Shown: piece after piece, positions 45,293 through 52,657 of the stretch
How the letters are laid out: every line of letters begins with the position of its first letter
Position numbering within the stretch: position 1 is the first letter of the stretch
Source of the DNA: Planctomycetota bacterium
GTDB taxonomy: Bacteria; Planctomycetota; Planctomycetia; Pirellulales; Pirellulaceae
Direction: 5' to 3'
Length of the DNA stretch: 52,657 bases
NCBI GenBank assembly: GCA_026692905.1
Contig: JAPLNL010000100.1
Coordinates: forward strand, 1 to 52,657
Program-made: the position numbers and the translations under genes
The notes under the pieces: model-generated
The model's database searches: none
Seen by the model: the letters and a program-made list of their open reading frames with translations, nothing else
What the model was told of the DNA's origin: nothing

Positions 45293-46666
45293 TTATCCGT
45301 TCGATGAATCGTCGTCTTCTAATTGTTTTATCTTTTGTTGCAAGCTTTGCCTGTGCATTCCTAATCTTCTGGCGGCCGCACTAATGTTGTTGGATTCAGT
45401 CTTCAACGCGTGCCCGATAGCAGCCCGCTCGAACCGACCAATTAGAAGCGTCTTAGCCTCGTTAAGTGGCAAGTCAAAGTATTCGGCGAAGGCCTCGGGG
45501 GCAAAATCAGGTACTGGCGATGCTAGGCCCAAGTCCGTCGCACAGAGAATTTCGGAATCACCAAGAGCTGCTGCGGCTTGTACTCGCTGCTTTAATTCTC
45601 GAACGTTTCCAGGCCACTTGCAGTTGAGCAGAGCAGAAATTGCATCTGCAGAAAAGCTCATACCCTCATTCAAGAAATGGTTTGCCAGCAAAGCGATGTC
45701 CTCCTGACGGTGGCGCAATGGTGGCACGAGAAGCTCAATTCCCTTCAGGCGATAGTAAAGATCTTGTCGGAAGAGTTTATCGGCGATGGACTGTTCCAAC
45801 TCTTGATGCGTTGCGCTTACGATACGAACATCAACGGAGTAAGCTTTCTCAGAGCCAACTGGTTGTACGATACCTTCTTGCAGCACCCTCAAGAGTCGAG
45901 TTTGAATGGGAGCTGGCATATCGCCGATTTCGTCCAGGAAAAGAGTGCCTTTGTCTGCTAATCGGAAGACACCTTCGCGGTCTCGGTCGGCACCGGTAAA
46001 CGCACCTTTGATATGTCCAAATAATTCGCATTCGATAAGCGAAGCGGCGATTGCGGCGGTGTTGATGGCAATAAAAGGTCCTTTGGCTCTCGGGCTTCTT
46101 GCATGGATACTCCTGGCAATCAGTTCCTTGCCGGTGCCACTTTCGCCGCGAATGAGCACGGGGAGCGTTGTGACCGCAGACTTTGCAATCTTTGCAAAGA
46201 GCTGTTGCATGCCACGACTGATTCCAATCATCCCATCGAAGGAATTGCCTCCGCTTTGCGTTTCCAGTTGGAGTTGCATTTCGTTCAAGCGTTCTTGCAA
46301 TGCCACGCGATTCTGGGCCCTTAAGGCGATCGCCCTCATGCGTTCGAGCTCAAACGGCTTAGTCACAAAGTCCGTTGCGCCCAAGCGGATGCACTCGACT
46401 GCATCAGAAACCGTGTCGTTGGCAGTGACGACTATTATCTCGGGTGACTGCAGAGCTCTCCTCTCTTGGAGCCCAAGCAAGACAGATTTACCGTCCATGA
46501 CTGGCATATTCAAATCGAGAAAAACCAGATCGGGCAAGAAGTCAAAGATCGCGTCCAAGGTTTGTTTGCCATCAGACGCTTCCTGAATCGATCGATTGCT
46601 TCCCTGGAGCAATTTTTTCAACGCGTACCTCGCAGAGGCGTCGTCATCGGCAATCAGGATTTTCAT
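45293..46666 (-). CDS. sigma-54-dependent response regulator (NtrC family)
   Basis: The 457-residue product has three domains. The receiver domain (1-115) has acidic residues IADDDA, phosphoacceptor D51 (VFLDLNMP) and K103 (VTKPFE). The AAA+ domain (~140-375) has Walker A GESGTGKE (174-181), the sigma-54-contacting GAFTGA loop (221-226), Walker B LFLDEIG (242-248) and WPGNVRELKQR. The C-terminal Fis-type helix-turn-helix (ISAAARRLGMHRQSLQQKI) binds DNA. It activates sigma-54 promoters after phosphorylation by an unknown sensor kinase; no histidine kinase gene is in the window. It lies 12 bases after the large secreted-protein gene and is probably its co-transcribed neighbour. Confidence 0.95.
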   Translation of the reverse strand: MKILIADDDASARYALKKLLQGSNRSIQEASDGKQTLDAIFDFLPDLVFLDLNMPVMDGKSVLLGLQERRALQSPEIIVVTANDTVSDAVECIRLGATDFVTKPFELERMRAIALRAQNRVALQERLNEMQLQLETQSGGNSFDGMIGISRGMQQLFAKIAKSAVTTLPVLIRGESGTGKELIARSIHARSPRAKGPFIAINTAAIAASLIECELFGHIKGAFTGADRDREGVFRLADKGTLFLDEIGDMPAPIQTRLLRVLQEGIVQPVGSEKAYSVDVRIVSATHQELEQSIADKLFRQDLYYRLKGIELLVPPLRHRQEDIALLANHFLNEGMSFSADAISALLNCKWPGNVRELKQRVQAAAALGDSEILCATDLGLASPVPDFAPEAFAEYFDLPLNEAKTLLIGRFERAAIGHALKTESNNISAAARRLGMHRQSLQQKIKQLEDDDSSNG

Positions 46667-46678
46667 TGAGGCATTGGG

Positions 46679-49498
46679 TTAAGGGCGGATTTCGATTCGA
46701 TAGTTTAAGACGCGATTGGTACCGATTTGCTCGCATCGAAGCCAGACGGTCTTTCCAATGAGATCCGACGCGTCGACTAACGTGATGGTTTTTGAAACCT
46801 GATCTCTCAGTCCCGAAATTTGAGTTCGTTCTCGCGGGCGATCAGGAACCAACACGATACAATCAAAGCTTAGTGGAGCTGATTTATGATTGGTTGCGTC
46901 GATTGTAAGTCGGAGCAAATTACTGTTAGTGATTTCATATCTCGTTTCAATAGTAAAATCGCTGGTTCCGACTTGGATCTCTTGGTCAACGACAAAAGTT
47001 GAGTTCACGTCGCCCTGAACAGAAAATTTCAATTGAATTGCGGCGGCCGCGGTATTTGCGTCAGGCTTCACTCGAACAGGGACCGTGATAACATTGTTTG
47101 ACTTTCCCTCAACTTCAAAATGGGCGGTTGCGTCCTCCAGCAGAATCGACTTAGCCATAATGGTGACTTGTCCAGCAATGCGACTTCCAAATGGGTTTTC
47201 AAAGAGAACTTTTAATTCCTGAGTTTGTCCTACGAGAGGATCGATACGCGGATCTTCTAATCTGATCCCCATTCGCCATCTGGCAGCGCGAGCATCGATG
47301 TTTTCAATGATGACTGGCCAGTTGTCGATCACTAGTCGCTGTTCGGGACCGTTCTTAGTCGTTCGCTGCTCGACTTTTACGCTGCGCCCCCACACATCGT
47401 AAGCCGTTACATTGTCACCGAGATAGAGTTGAGCGGTAGTTGGTCTTGTTGACCATGCGATGATTTTTGCTTGATCTCCACTTACGATTAGGTGGTTGAC
47501 TCCGAGCGAAGGGATTGGCAAGGAGCCGATTTGTCGCATTCCAGCCAATGCTCTCGACATCGATCGAAATGGTAGAAACATTTCGCGAGGTCCACCGTCA
47601 ACATCCAAGATACCGACTTGCGGGTCCGAGGGGTTTGATACCCAAGCGGTTGATTGTTCCAGCAATGGTTCACTTGAGACCTGTAACATTCTGGCGGCGA
47701 GATCCTGAACTCGAACGGCCAGCGAATAGTCTGTCGCATTGATTGGGGTCAGGCTGAGCCATGGATTTTGAATTCCAATCCCTGCCCCTTGCCTCTTCTC
47801 ATTTGCGTTTCCAATTTCTGCAGCGGTGAACGGTTTGGTCGAATGGAGCTGCCATCGATCGATTTGAGCCACGTCCACTTGCGGAGCAGTTGGATTTTTT
47901 GCTGCGATGAGTTGAGCATCTTGGCCGTAACGACTTGAGAGGTTTTTGATGGATTCCAACGATGGCCGAAGTCTAGGATTGGCAACCAGTTCCGTTTCGT
48001 AATCCCAACCGATCTGGAAGTCCGAAATACGAACGCACATTTCACGCATGACCGGCTCCAATAAAGTTTGAACCGTAAGCGAATCTTCTAGATCGGAGCC
48101 AGATTCATCTGGTTGGTGGCGTGGAAAGTGTTTCAACAGCGACATGGGCGGCGATGCGATGACACCCACGCAGCCAATACCAGCCATATGCAATCGATCG
48201 ATTCGATCTCGAGCGGACTTGCTTGCAACTGGGTCCTCGAAATCATACCAAATCGGCAGTTTAACTTTCCCGACATGCCCAAGTCGAAGTATCTCTAGCA
48301 ATCGACTCGTGCTCATGCCATTCAAATTGTTTTTTCTAGGCGACAGGGTCCAGCCAAAACGTGGATCCGAGGCCTTTAACGATTCATTGGGTAGAACCAC
48401 AAACTGTTCTTCCAAGTCAAAGCCTCCGACTTTCCCCTTGCCGAGCTTAGTTGTAATTTCATAATATCCGGGCGCAAGGTTTTCAATGGTCCACTCGACG
48501 CTTCCGTCCCAGTGAGTTTTGCTTTTGGATGCCGGATTGGGGTCGCGACTGGAAATCAGTATTGGTGGCTGTGGGGGGTCGGGCTTTAAGAGTATGTTCG
48601 CCGAGTCCACGATGTTTGCCGTGTGGTCCACGAGAACAAATTCAATGAATGGCTGCTCGCTCGCCATTCCATTGGCCGTGCATCGAAGAACGATCTTCTC
48701 GCCAGTCAGATAAAAAGGGAGCGGCTTGTTTACCGAAAGGCTCAGTCGCGGAGTACGAAAGATTCGGATCGCATCGAATCCAAACTCGCCGCGATACGCC
48801 TTAATGTTTTTGGGTTGGACTTGTGCCACAACTTGAACTTTAGCGATATCTTTTCGATAGGGATATTGGGAATCCGTCGAGACGGATTTCCAGCCAGTTT
48901 TTCCCGAACAGAATTTGGTAGGCATCTCAAAGAGGGTTTTGCCCATTTCATCCATAAATCGAAGTTTGAGGTTCGCTTCGTAATCCGTTGAGTCGCTGTG
49001 AATCCTTGCTGTCATGAAGTAGACCGAACGAACATCGGCGGGAATGATCTCGGACGAGACTTCAACCATACCGCCATTCATTTGGACTCGCAAATATGGA
49101 TTCAATACAGTCCGTTCAAGGAACTGGTCTATGGCTGTAGGCACTTTCTCAGGGATGACTTTCCAGGGCCATTTTTTTTGTTCCCAGGCGAGATAACACT
49201 GGGATGAAAACCTACGGAAGTTCTCGATATCTTTGAGCGCTTCTGGGGTAATGGCGTTCTGGTGAATCGCGATCGGAATGAATTTTGGAAAATCTCGCCC
49301 CGTTCGCCGAGTCCATTTGTCGGGCCAACCGTCGGGTTCCTTATCCACTTTTGATCCAAAATCCCATTCAGCAACGATCTCCGTGGTGGAGTTGTCGCCA
49401 GGGTGCGTAGACGCAAAGCCCCATCCGTATAGAATGAGGACCAGAAAGAAAGCTGTGCCCTTCGGGTTTCGGCGAAACGCATTTAATAGAGGTCGCAT
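46679..49498 (-). CDS. large secreted protein of unknown function, possible TIM-barrel glycosidase-like
   Basis: The 939-residue product has an N-terminal signal or anchor helix (GTAFFLVLILYGWGFAS). A carbohydrate-binding-like beta sandwich follows (~40-250, EWDFGSKVDKEPDGWPDKW, LRVQMNGGMVEVSS, LKLRFMDE). Ig-like units come next (~255-370), then a region with TIM-barrel-like phrases (~390-640: FGWTLSPRKNNLNG, KLPIWYDFED, IGCVGVIASP, FQIGWDYETE). At the C-terminus are Ig/FN3-like domains (~690-939). I cannot place catalytic acids, so glycosidase activity is only a suggestion; the family looks like a conserved planctomycete protein. It is transcribed before the response regulator, which may couple its expression or function to signalling. 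Confidence 0.75.
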   Translation of the reverse strand: MRPLLNAFRRNPKGTAFFLVLILYGWGFASTHPGDNSTTEIVAEWDFGSKVDKEPDGWPDKWTRRTGRDFPKFIPIAIHQNAITPEALKDIENFRRFSSQCYLAWEQKKWPWKVIPEKVPTAIDQFLERTVLNPYLRVQMNGGMVEVSSEIIPADVRSVYFMTARIHSDSTDYEANLKLRFMDEMGKTLFEMPTKFCSGKTGWKSVSTDSQYPYRKDIAKVQVVAQVQPKNIKAYRGEFGFDAIRIFRTPRLSLSVNKPLPFYLTGEKIVLRCTANGMASEQPFIEFVLVDHTANIVDSANILLKPDPPQPPILISSRDPNPASKSKTHWDGSVEWTIENLAPGYYEITTKLGKGKVGGFDLEEQFVVLPNESLKASDPRFGWTLSPRKNNLNGMSTSRLLEILRLGHVGKVKLPIWYDFEDPVASKSARDRIDRLHMAGIGCVGVIASPPMSLLKHFPRHQPDESGSDLEDSLTVQTLLEPVMREMCVRISDFQIGWDYETELVANPRLRPSLESIKNLSSRYGQDAQLIAAKNPTAPQVDVAQIDRWQLHSTKPFTAAEIGNANEKRQGAGIGIQNPWLSLTPINATDYSLAVRVQDLAARMLQVSSEPLLEQSTAWVSNPSDPQVGILDVDGGPREMFLPFRSMSRALAGMRQIGSLPIPSLGVNHLIVSGDQAKIIAWSTRPTTAQLYLGDNVTAYDVWGRSVKVEQRTTKNGPEQRLVIDNWPVIIENIDARAARWRMGIRLEDPRIDPLVGQTQELKVLFENPFGSRIAGQVTIMAKSILLEDATAHFEVEGKSNNVITVPVRVKPDANTAAAAIQLKFSVQGDVNSTFVVDQEIQVGTSDFTIETRYEITNSNLLRLTIDATNHKSAPLSFDCIVLVPDRPRERTQISGLRDQVSKTITLVDASDLIGKTVWLRCEQIGTNRVLNYRIEIRP

Positions 49499-49499
49499 T

Positions 49500-50279
49500 T
49501 TGCCTGGTCTACGTGTTGGGGTTCAACTCACCGGATTGAGGTTGCCATTTAAGGAAGCTTTGCACGCAGCGGCGCGAATGGGTGCCGATGCAATCGAAAT
49601 TGATGCTCGCTACGAGATAAAGCCTTCCGATCTTGTCGGCACAGCACTTCGTCAAGTTCGGAAATTACTTGAAGATCTGAATTTGCGAGTTGCAGCGGTA
49701 AGGTACCCCACGCGCCGGGGTTATGAATGCGAAGATGAGTTGGAGCGTCGTATCGAAGGTACCAAACAAGCCATGAAGATGGCCCATGACCTTGGTGCCA
49801 ACGTGGTTGTTAACCAAGTCGGAGCGATTCCAGAATCCACCGACGATCCTTCGTTTCAGCTGATGCGGACTGTGCTGAGCGATCTCGGAGCATATAGCCA
49901 TCGGGTTGGTGCTTTTTTGGGTTGTGAAACCGGAGCAGAGCCTCTCTCAAGGTTAGCAATGCTCCTCGACTCGTTGCCTGATGGATGCCTTGGCATAACC
50001 CTCAATCCAGGAAATCTCCTCGTAAACGGATTTGATCTCGAAAACCTGCAGGCGATTGCAAAGCACGTCATGTTGGTACACGCCAAGGATGGGGTAAAGG
50101 ACAAAGCCCGCGGACGAGGCACGGAGGTGCCCTTGGGGCGCGGAATGGCAGAGTTTCCTGAGATCGTTGCAATCCTCGAAGAATTTCACTTCCCGGGATA
50201 TTTTGTTGTCGAAAGAGACAACGCACAGAATCCGTTGGAAGAAATTGCGATAGCGGTTCAGTTTCTCAAGAACATTTAA
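49500..50279 (+). CDS. TIM-barrel sugar isomerase/epimerase-like protein (cytoplasmic)
   Basis: The 259-residue product begins LPGLRVGVQLTGLRLPFKEA, with no signal peptide, and continues as an AP-endonuclease-2-like barrel: DAIEIDARYEI, VAAVRYPTRR, ANVVVNQVGAI, FLGCETGAEPL, GITLNPGNLL, HVMLVHAKD, GRGTEVPLGRGM and GYFVVERDN. The terminal strand glutamates and His/Asp at strand ends fit a metal-dependent isomerase. The start is unusual: the TTG at 49500 lies two bases from the ATG of the divergent secreted-protein gene at 49498. An in-frame ATG at 49434 would overlap that gene by 65 bases and lacks family similarity, so it was rejected. The substrate is unknown. A short secreted-protein gene follows 23 bases later. 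Confidence 0.8.
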   Translation: MPGLRVGVQLTGLRLPFKEALHAAARMGADAIEIDARYEIKPSDLVGTALRQVRKLLEDLNLRVAAVRYPTRRGYECEDELERRIEGTKQAMKMAHDLGANVVVNQVGAIPESTDDPSFQLMRTVLSDLGAYSHRVGAFLGCETGAEPLSRLAMLLDSLPDGCLGITLNPGNLLVNGFDLENLQAIAKHVMLVHAKDGVKDKARGRGTEVPLGRGMAEFPEIVAILEEFHFPGYFVVERDNAQNPLEEIAIAVQFLKNI

Positions 50280-50302
50280 ATCTACTTGACCAGAGGAAGT
50301 AA

Positions 50303-50806
50303 ATGATGACCAAACACATTCGACTTGTCGCAGGATTCCTTTTAGTTGGTTTCGTTTTTTGCAGGCCGGCTTATTTGGGTACTGGAGTGGCCCAAGACCC
50401 GGCCCCTTCCGTAAAACCACCCATTGATGATTTTGCGAAATACCTTTCGGGCACGGTACTTACCGGCGTTTTCACCGTTGATGGTAAGCCGCTCGACAAG
50501 TTGACTGAGGAACGTTACGAGATCAAGAGCGCAAAGAAAGTAGAGGGCTATGAGTCACTCTGGGAAATCGTGACTCGAATCAAGTATGGGGACAAAGATA
50601 TATCGTTGCCAGTGGAGATCAATGTGGAGTGGGCGGGCAAAACACCTGTGATGGTGATGGATTCTGTTGCATTACCTGGTTTGGGAACGTTTTCCGCCCG
50701 CGTCGTTTTTCATGACAAGAAGTACGCTGGAACTTGGAAACACGATGACGTGGGTGGTCATTTGTTTGGGCGAGTCGATCGAGCACCAGAAAAACCAGCC
50801 AAATAG
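50303..50806 (+). CDS. small secreted protein of unknown function
   Basis: The 167-residue product has a signal peptide (HIRLVAGFLLVGFVFC, with a Cys that may be lipidated), a short Pro-rich linker and a compact beta domain. The domain includes GVFTVDGKPLDKLTEERYEI, LWEIVTRIKYGDKDISLPVE, TPVMVMDSVALPGLGTFSARVV and GTWKHDDVGGHLFGRV strands. The pattern recalls lipocalin-like 'GVF..xGxxL..E.Y' domains found in planctomycete secreted proteins, but I cannot assign a family. A good GAGGAAG ribosome-binding site precedes ATGATG. It lies 23 bases after the TIM-barrel gene, same direction. Confidence 0.75.
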   Translation: MMTKHIRLVAGFLLVGFVFCRPAYLGTGVAQDPAPSVKPPIDDFAKYLSGTVLTGVFTVDGKPLDKLTEERYEIKSAKKVEGYESLWEIVTRIKYGDKDISLPVEINVEWAGKTPVMVMDSVALPGLGTFSARVVFHDKKYAGTWKHDDVGGHLFGRVDRAPEKPAK

Positions 50807-50896
50807 CAATTTGAGGGTACGATCGGTTTTAGACTGCGGGAGCTTGGATTAGAATGCGGCCTTTTCATTTCAAGACTCGTGTTTGAAACAGTTGGC

Positions 50897-52162
50897 ATGG
50901 TTGCAGCTTCTCGCAAAAAAATCGTTATCGTTGGTGGCGGTATCATCGGTCTTTCGACTGCTTATGCGGTTCTCAAGGAAGGTGCCTCGGTCACCATCGT
51001 GGATCGAATTTCGGACCACGGCGACAATTGCTCGATCGGGAACGCCGGAATGATTGTGCCCAGTCACTTCATTCCACTCGCGGCACCTGGTGCATTTTCA
51101 AATGCGATTAAATGGATGCTGGACCCAGAGTCGCCATTTCATGTCCAACCTCGCATGAGTTGGGACTTGATGAAATGGGGATTGCGTTTCTATCTAGCAG
51201 CCACCGAAAAGCAGGTTGAGCAAGCGGCTCCGCTTCTCCGCGACTTGAGTTTTGCGTCTCGAGATTTGTATATCCAGTGGAGCGAATCAGGTATAGATTG
51301 CTCGCTCGCCAAAAAGGGTTTGTTAATGCTCTGCAAAACCGAGCACGCAATGACCGACGAGGCCGACGTTGCTCGTCGCGCACGCGATCTAGGTGTCCCG
51401 GCTCAAACCCTGTCTGCCGCAGAAACAAGCGCCTTGGATCCCAATGTTACGATGGACATCTTGGGAAGTGTTTACTATCCGAAAGACTGCCATCTGGACC
51501 CGTCGCAGCTGTTGACTTCACTCAAAGAAAAGATTGTTGCACTCGGTGGAAAGATCCTAACGGACTGCTTGGTTACGGGGTGGAAAACCAAAGGGCAATC
51601 GCTTTATGCTTTGGAAACCAACCAGGGTGAAATCGAGGCGGATGAGTTCGTACTCAGCGCTGGTGTGTATTCGGACGGGTTGGTGAGGACGTTGAAGCTG
51701 CAACTGCCATTGCAGCCAGGCAAGGGATATTCGCTAACCCTGCCAAACCCGATTGAGCAACCCAATGTTTGCTCGATATTGTGTGAAGCCAAAGTCGCCG
51801 TGACACCGATCGGAACCGGACTACGGTTTGGTGGTACCATGCAAATCGGCGAACTCAATCAGTCGATCGATCCAAGACGAATTCATGGCATCCTCAAAAA
51901 CATCCCTGAGTACATGCCGAGGTTCCGCGTTCAGCACTTTGATGGGATCCAACCATGGTGTGGCTTGCGGCCAGTTTCACCAGATGGTTTGCCCTATATC
52001 GGTCGAACCAAAGCATGGAAAAACCTAACCATAGCGACAGGCCACGCCATGATGGGACTGAGTTTAGGTCCAGTGACTGGTGAACTCGTGAATCAAGTGT
52101 TGCACGGAAAGCCGACCAAGATCAATATCGAGCGTCTTTCTCCAGATCGGTACGGGAGTTAG
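50897..52162 (+). CDS. DadA-like FAD-dependent amino-acid dehydrogenase/oxidase
   Basis: The 421-residue product starts with a Rossmann FAD motif (KKIVIVGGGIIGLSTAYAV). It continues with DAO/DadA-family features: GNAGMIVPSHFIPLAAPG, WMLDPESPFHVQP, GLLMLCKTE, HLDPSQLLTSL, VLSAGVYSDGLVRTL, PLQPGKGYSLT, FGGTMQIGELN, GIQPWCGLRPVSPDGLPYIGRT and GHAMMGLSLGPVTGELV. These match D-amino-acid dehydrogenases and related hydroxyproline-processing oxidases. Oxidation of a D- or secondary amino acid is the likely reaction, with electrons passed to the respiratory chain. The ATG at 50897 was preferred over a GTG at 50879. Neighbouring genes do not define the substrate. No obvious terminator follows before the transposon remnants. 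Confidence 0.88.
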   Translation: MVAASRKKIVIVGGGIIGLSTAYAVLKEGASVTIVDRISDHGDNCSIGNAGMIVPSHFIPLAAPGAFSNAIKWMLDPESPFHVQPRMSWDLMKWGLRFYLAATEKQVEQAAPLLRDLSFASRDLYIQWSESGIDCSLAKKGLLMLCKTEHAMTDEADVARRARDLGVPAQTLSAAETSALDPNVTMDILGSVYYPKDCHLDPSQLLTSLKEKIVALGGKILTDCLVTGWKTKGQSLYALETNQGEIEADEFVLSAGVYSDGLVRTLKLQLPLQPGKGYSLTLPNPIEQPNVCSILCEAKVAVTPIGTGLRFGGTMQIGELNQSIDPRRIHGILKNIPEYMPRFRVQHFDGIQPWCGLRPVSPDGLPYIGRTKAWKNLTIATGHAMMGLSLGPVTGELVNQVLHGKPTKINIERLSPDRYGS

Positions 52163-52218
52163 TTTTTGAAAGCGATCGAATAGAGCATGATCATCTAGTC
52201 AAGTGTTTTCCCGGTCCA

Positions 52219-52425
52219 TTAGCCATTCGGCGCCACGTTTGCGAACAAGCGGCCGAATTCTTTAATCTGTAGCAGCCAGAACTCCTGATCTAATTTCAGT
52301 CGCTCGAATATCGGTGTGACATCGGCGGGTGTGTAACCGGACTTGTCCGGCCGGATCATTCGGCCACTGGCGTCCAACAACTCCAAGTAGTCGGCTAACC
52401 TCCGTGAAAGAATGCTCAAGAACAA
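52219..52425 (-). pseudogene. C-terminal remnant of a transposase-like protein
   Basis: The frame encodes LADYLELLDASGRMIRPDK, then ADVTPIFERL and FWLLQIKEFGRLFANVA before a stop. This closely follows the C-terminal region of a transposase group common in planctomycetes (YLELLDWTGR-RPDKRGAIP-ILERL-FGRWF). The catalytic and DNA-binding parts are missing and the upstream sequence is unrelated in this frame, so only a fragment remains. Confidence 0.65.
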
Positions 52426-52480
52426 GAGTCACAACCGAAATTGAAACAGATGAAATACTAAAAAACAACTACCCAATCCC

Positions 52481-52512
52481 AAAAAGGGTGTGTCCCCAAT
52501 TCTCCAATTCTC
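52481..52512. repeat. 'ggggacacaccc'-type repeat near transposase remnants
   Basis: On the minus strand this reads gaattgggg-acacaccc with a run of Ts beyond, including a duplicated gagaattgga. Sequences with this gggg-aca-c core flank many small transposase elements in planctomycetes and other bacteria. It separates the two remnants here. Confidence 0.45.
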
Positions 52513-52631
52513 CCCTCGTCCACAACCGGTCTACCAGTCGCAAACTGAGTGAACCAAGCGGGCATCCATTTGATATCATTTGGGTGAAGACGGGATTTGT
52601 TCAATCGGTCAAGAAAGAGCACGAGACTCAT
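52494..52631 (-). pseudogene. possible truncated integrase N-terminus
   Basis: From an ATG at 52631 the frame reads MSLVLFLDRLNKSRLHPND, IKWMPAWFTQFATGRPVVD and on into the repeat at 52481-52512. The pattern of a short helical segment and 'W-P-WF-QFA' resembles the N-terminal SAM-like domain of phage-type integrases in planctomycetes, which continues with LPVT..VI.F..SL in intact relatives. The rest of the protein is missing. The similarity is weak and short. Confidence 0.35.
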
Positions 52632-52657
52632 GATTCACTCCATTTCCTCAACTAAAC

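Noticed and set aside
52262-52468. 68-codon minus-strand frame overlapping the transposase remnant
   Set aside because: It is the shadow of the transposase frame; the other frame contains the recognisable YLELLD...ILERL...FGR pattern.
1-52657. tRNA genes and CRISPR arrays
   Set aside because: None were recognised by eye. Repeats seen are palindromes or short tandems, without the regular repeat-spacer pattern of CRISPR.

Overview
The window looks like a Planctomycetes chromosome, most likely order Pirellulales. The evidence is gene content: two PVC-type heme CxxCH dehydrogenase-like proteins, a DUF1080 protein, planctomycete N-terminal 'LE-R' and PEP-CTERM export signals, giant secreted proteins, and dispersed palindromes in the intergenic gaps of the kind common in this phylum. 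Many genes start with GTG or TTG and Shine-Dalgarno sites are often weak. I saw no tRNA, rRNA, CRISPR array or intact insertion sequence.

Region 1 (1-2240, minus strand) is a patchwork: a DUF1653 gene cut by the window edge, a 5'-truncated pRiA4b ORF-3-like remnant, a DUF1648 membrane protein and an ankyrin-repeat lipoprotein. Region 2 (2257-20555, minus strand) is dominated by one giant surface protein. It is split by an apparent +1 frameshift into an N-terminal ORF (17768-19672) and a 5245-codon ORF (2257-17994). The assembled protein would be about 5,800 residues. Its order is: LE-R export motif, cadherin-like repeats, dockerin-like repeats, a propeller, a beta-helix-like region, Calx-beta, an IgGFc-binding-like domain, ten Ig-like (He_PIG) repeats, RHS/YD repeats with the RHS core, and a C-terminal class-3-lipase-like domain. 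The ankyrin lipoprotein directly follows the lipase end, which is the layout of a polymorphic toxin and its immunity protein. A PEP-CTERM protein lies just upstream of the giant gene.

Region 3 (21151-25221, plus strand) has a two-gene ABC importer core (permease and ATPase, no binding protein) and a secreted NHL-like propeller with paired cysteines. Region 4 (25481-29317, minus strand) is a tight, overlapping operon: asparagine-synthetase-like enzyme, radical SAM enzyme, and flavin-dependent halogenase-like oxidoreductase. It looks like a small biosynthetic pathway that I cannot match to a known product. It is transcribed divergently from a SIMPL-domain protein and a polysaccharide-lyase-like membrane-anchored protein (29511-31575).

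Region 5 (31577-32255) is a 680-base gap built of tandem and inverted repeats. Region 6 (32256-43831, plus strand) is a run of sugar/redox genes: DUF1080 hydrolase, PVC heme protein, LarB, a second PVC heme protein, a PQQ-like propeller protein and a Tat-exported TIM-barrel isomerase-like protein. Together they suggest periplasmic oxidation and processing of sugars or hydroxy acids. Region 7 (43855-49498, minus strand) holds a soluble inverted chemoreceptor-like protein, a sigma-54 response regulator and a large secreted protein of unknown function. Region 8 (49500-52162, plus strand) holds a second isomerase-like TIM barrel, a small secreted protein and a DadA-like FAD oxidase. The right edge (52219-52631) carries remnants of a transposase and possibly an integrase.
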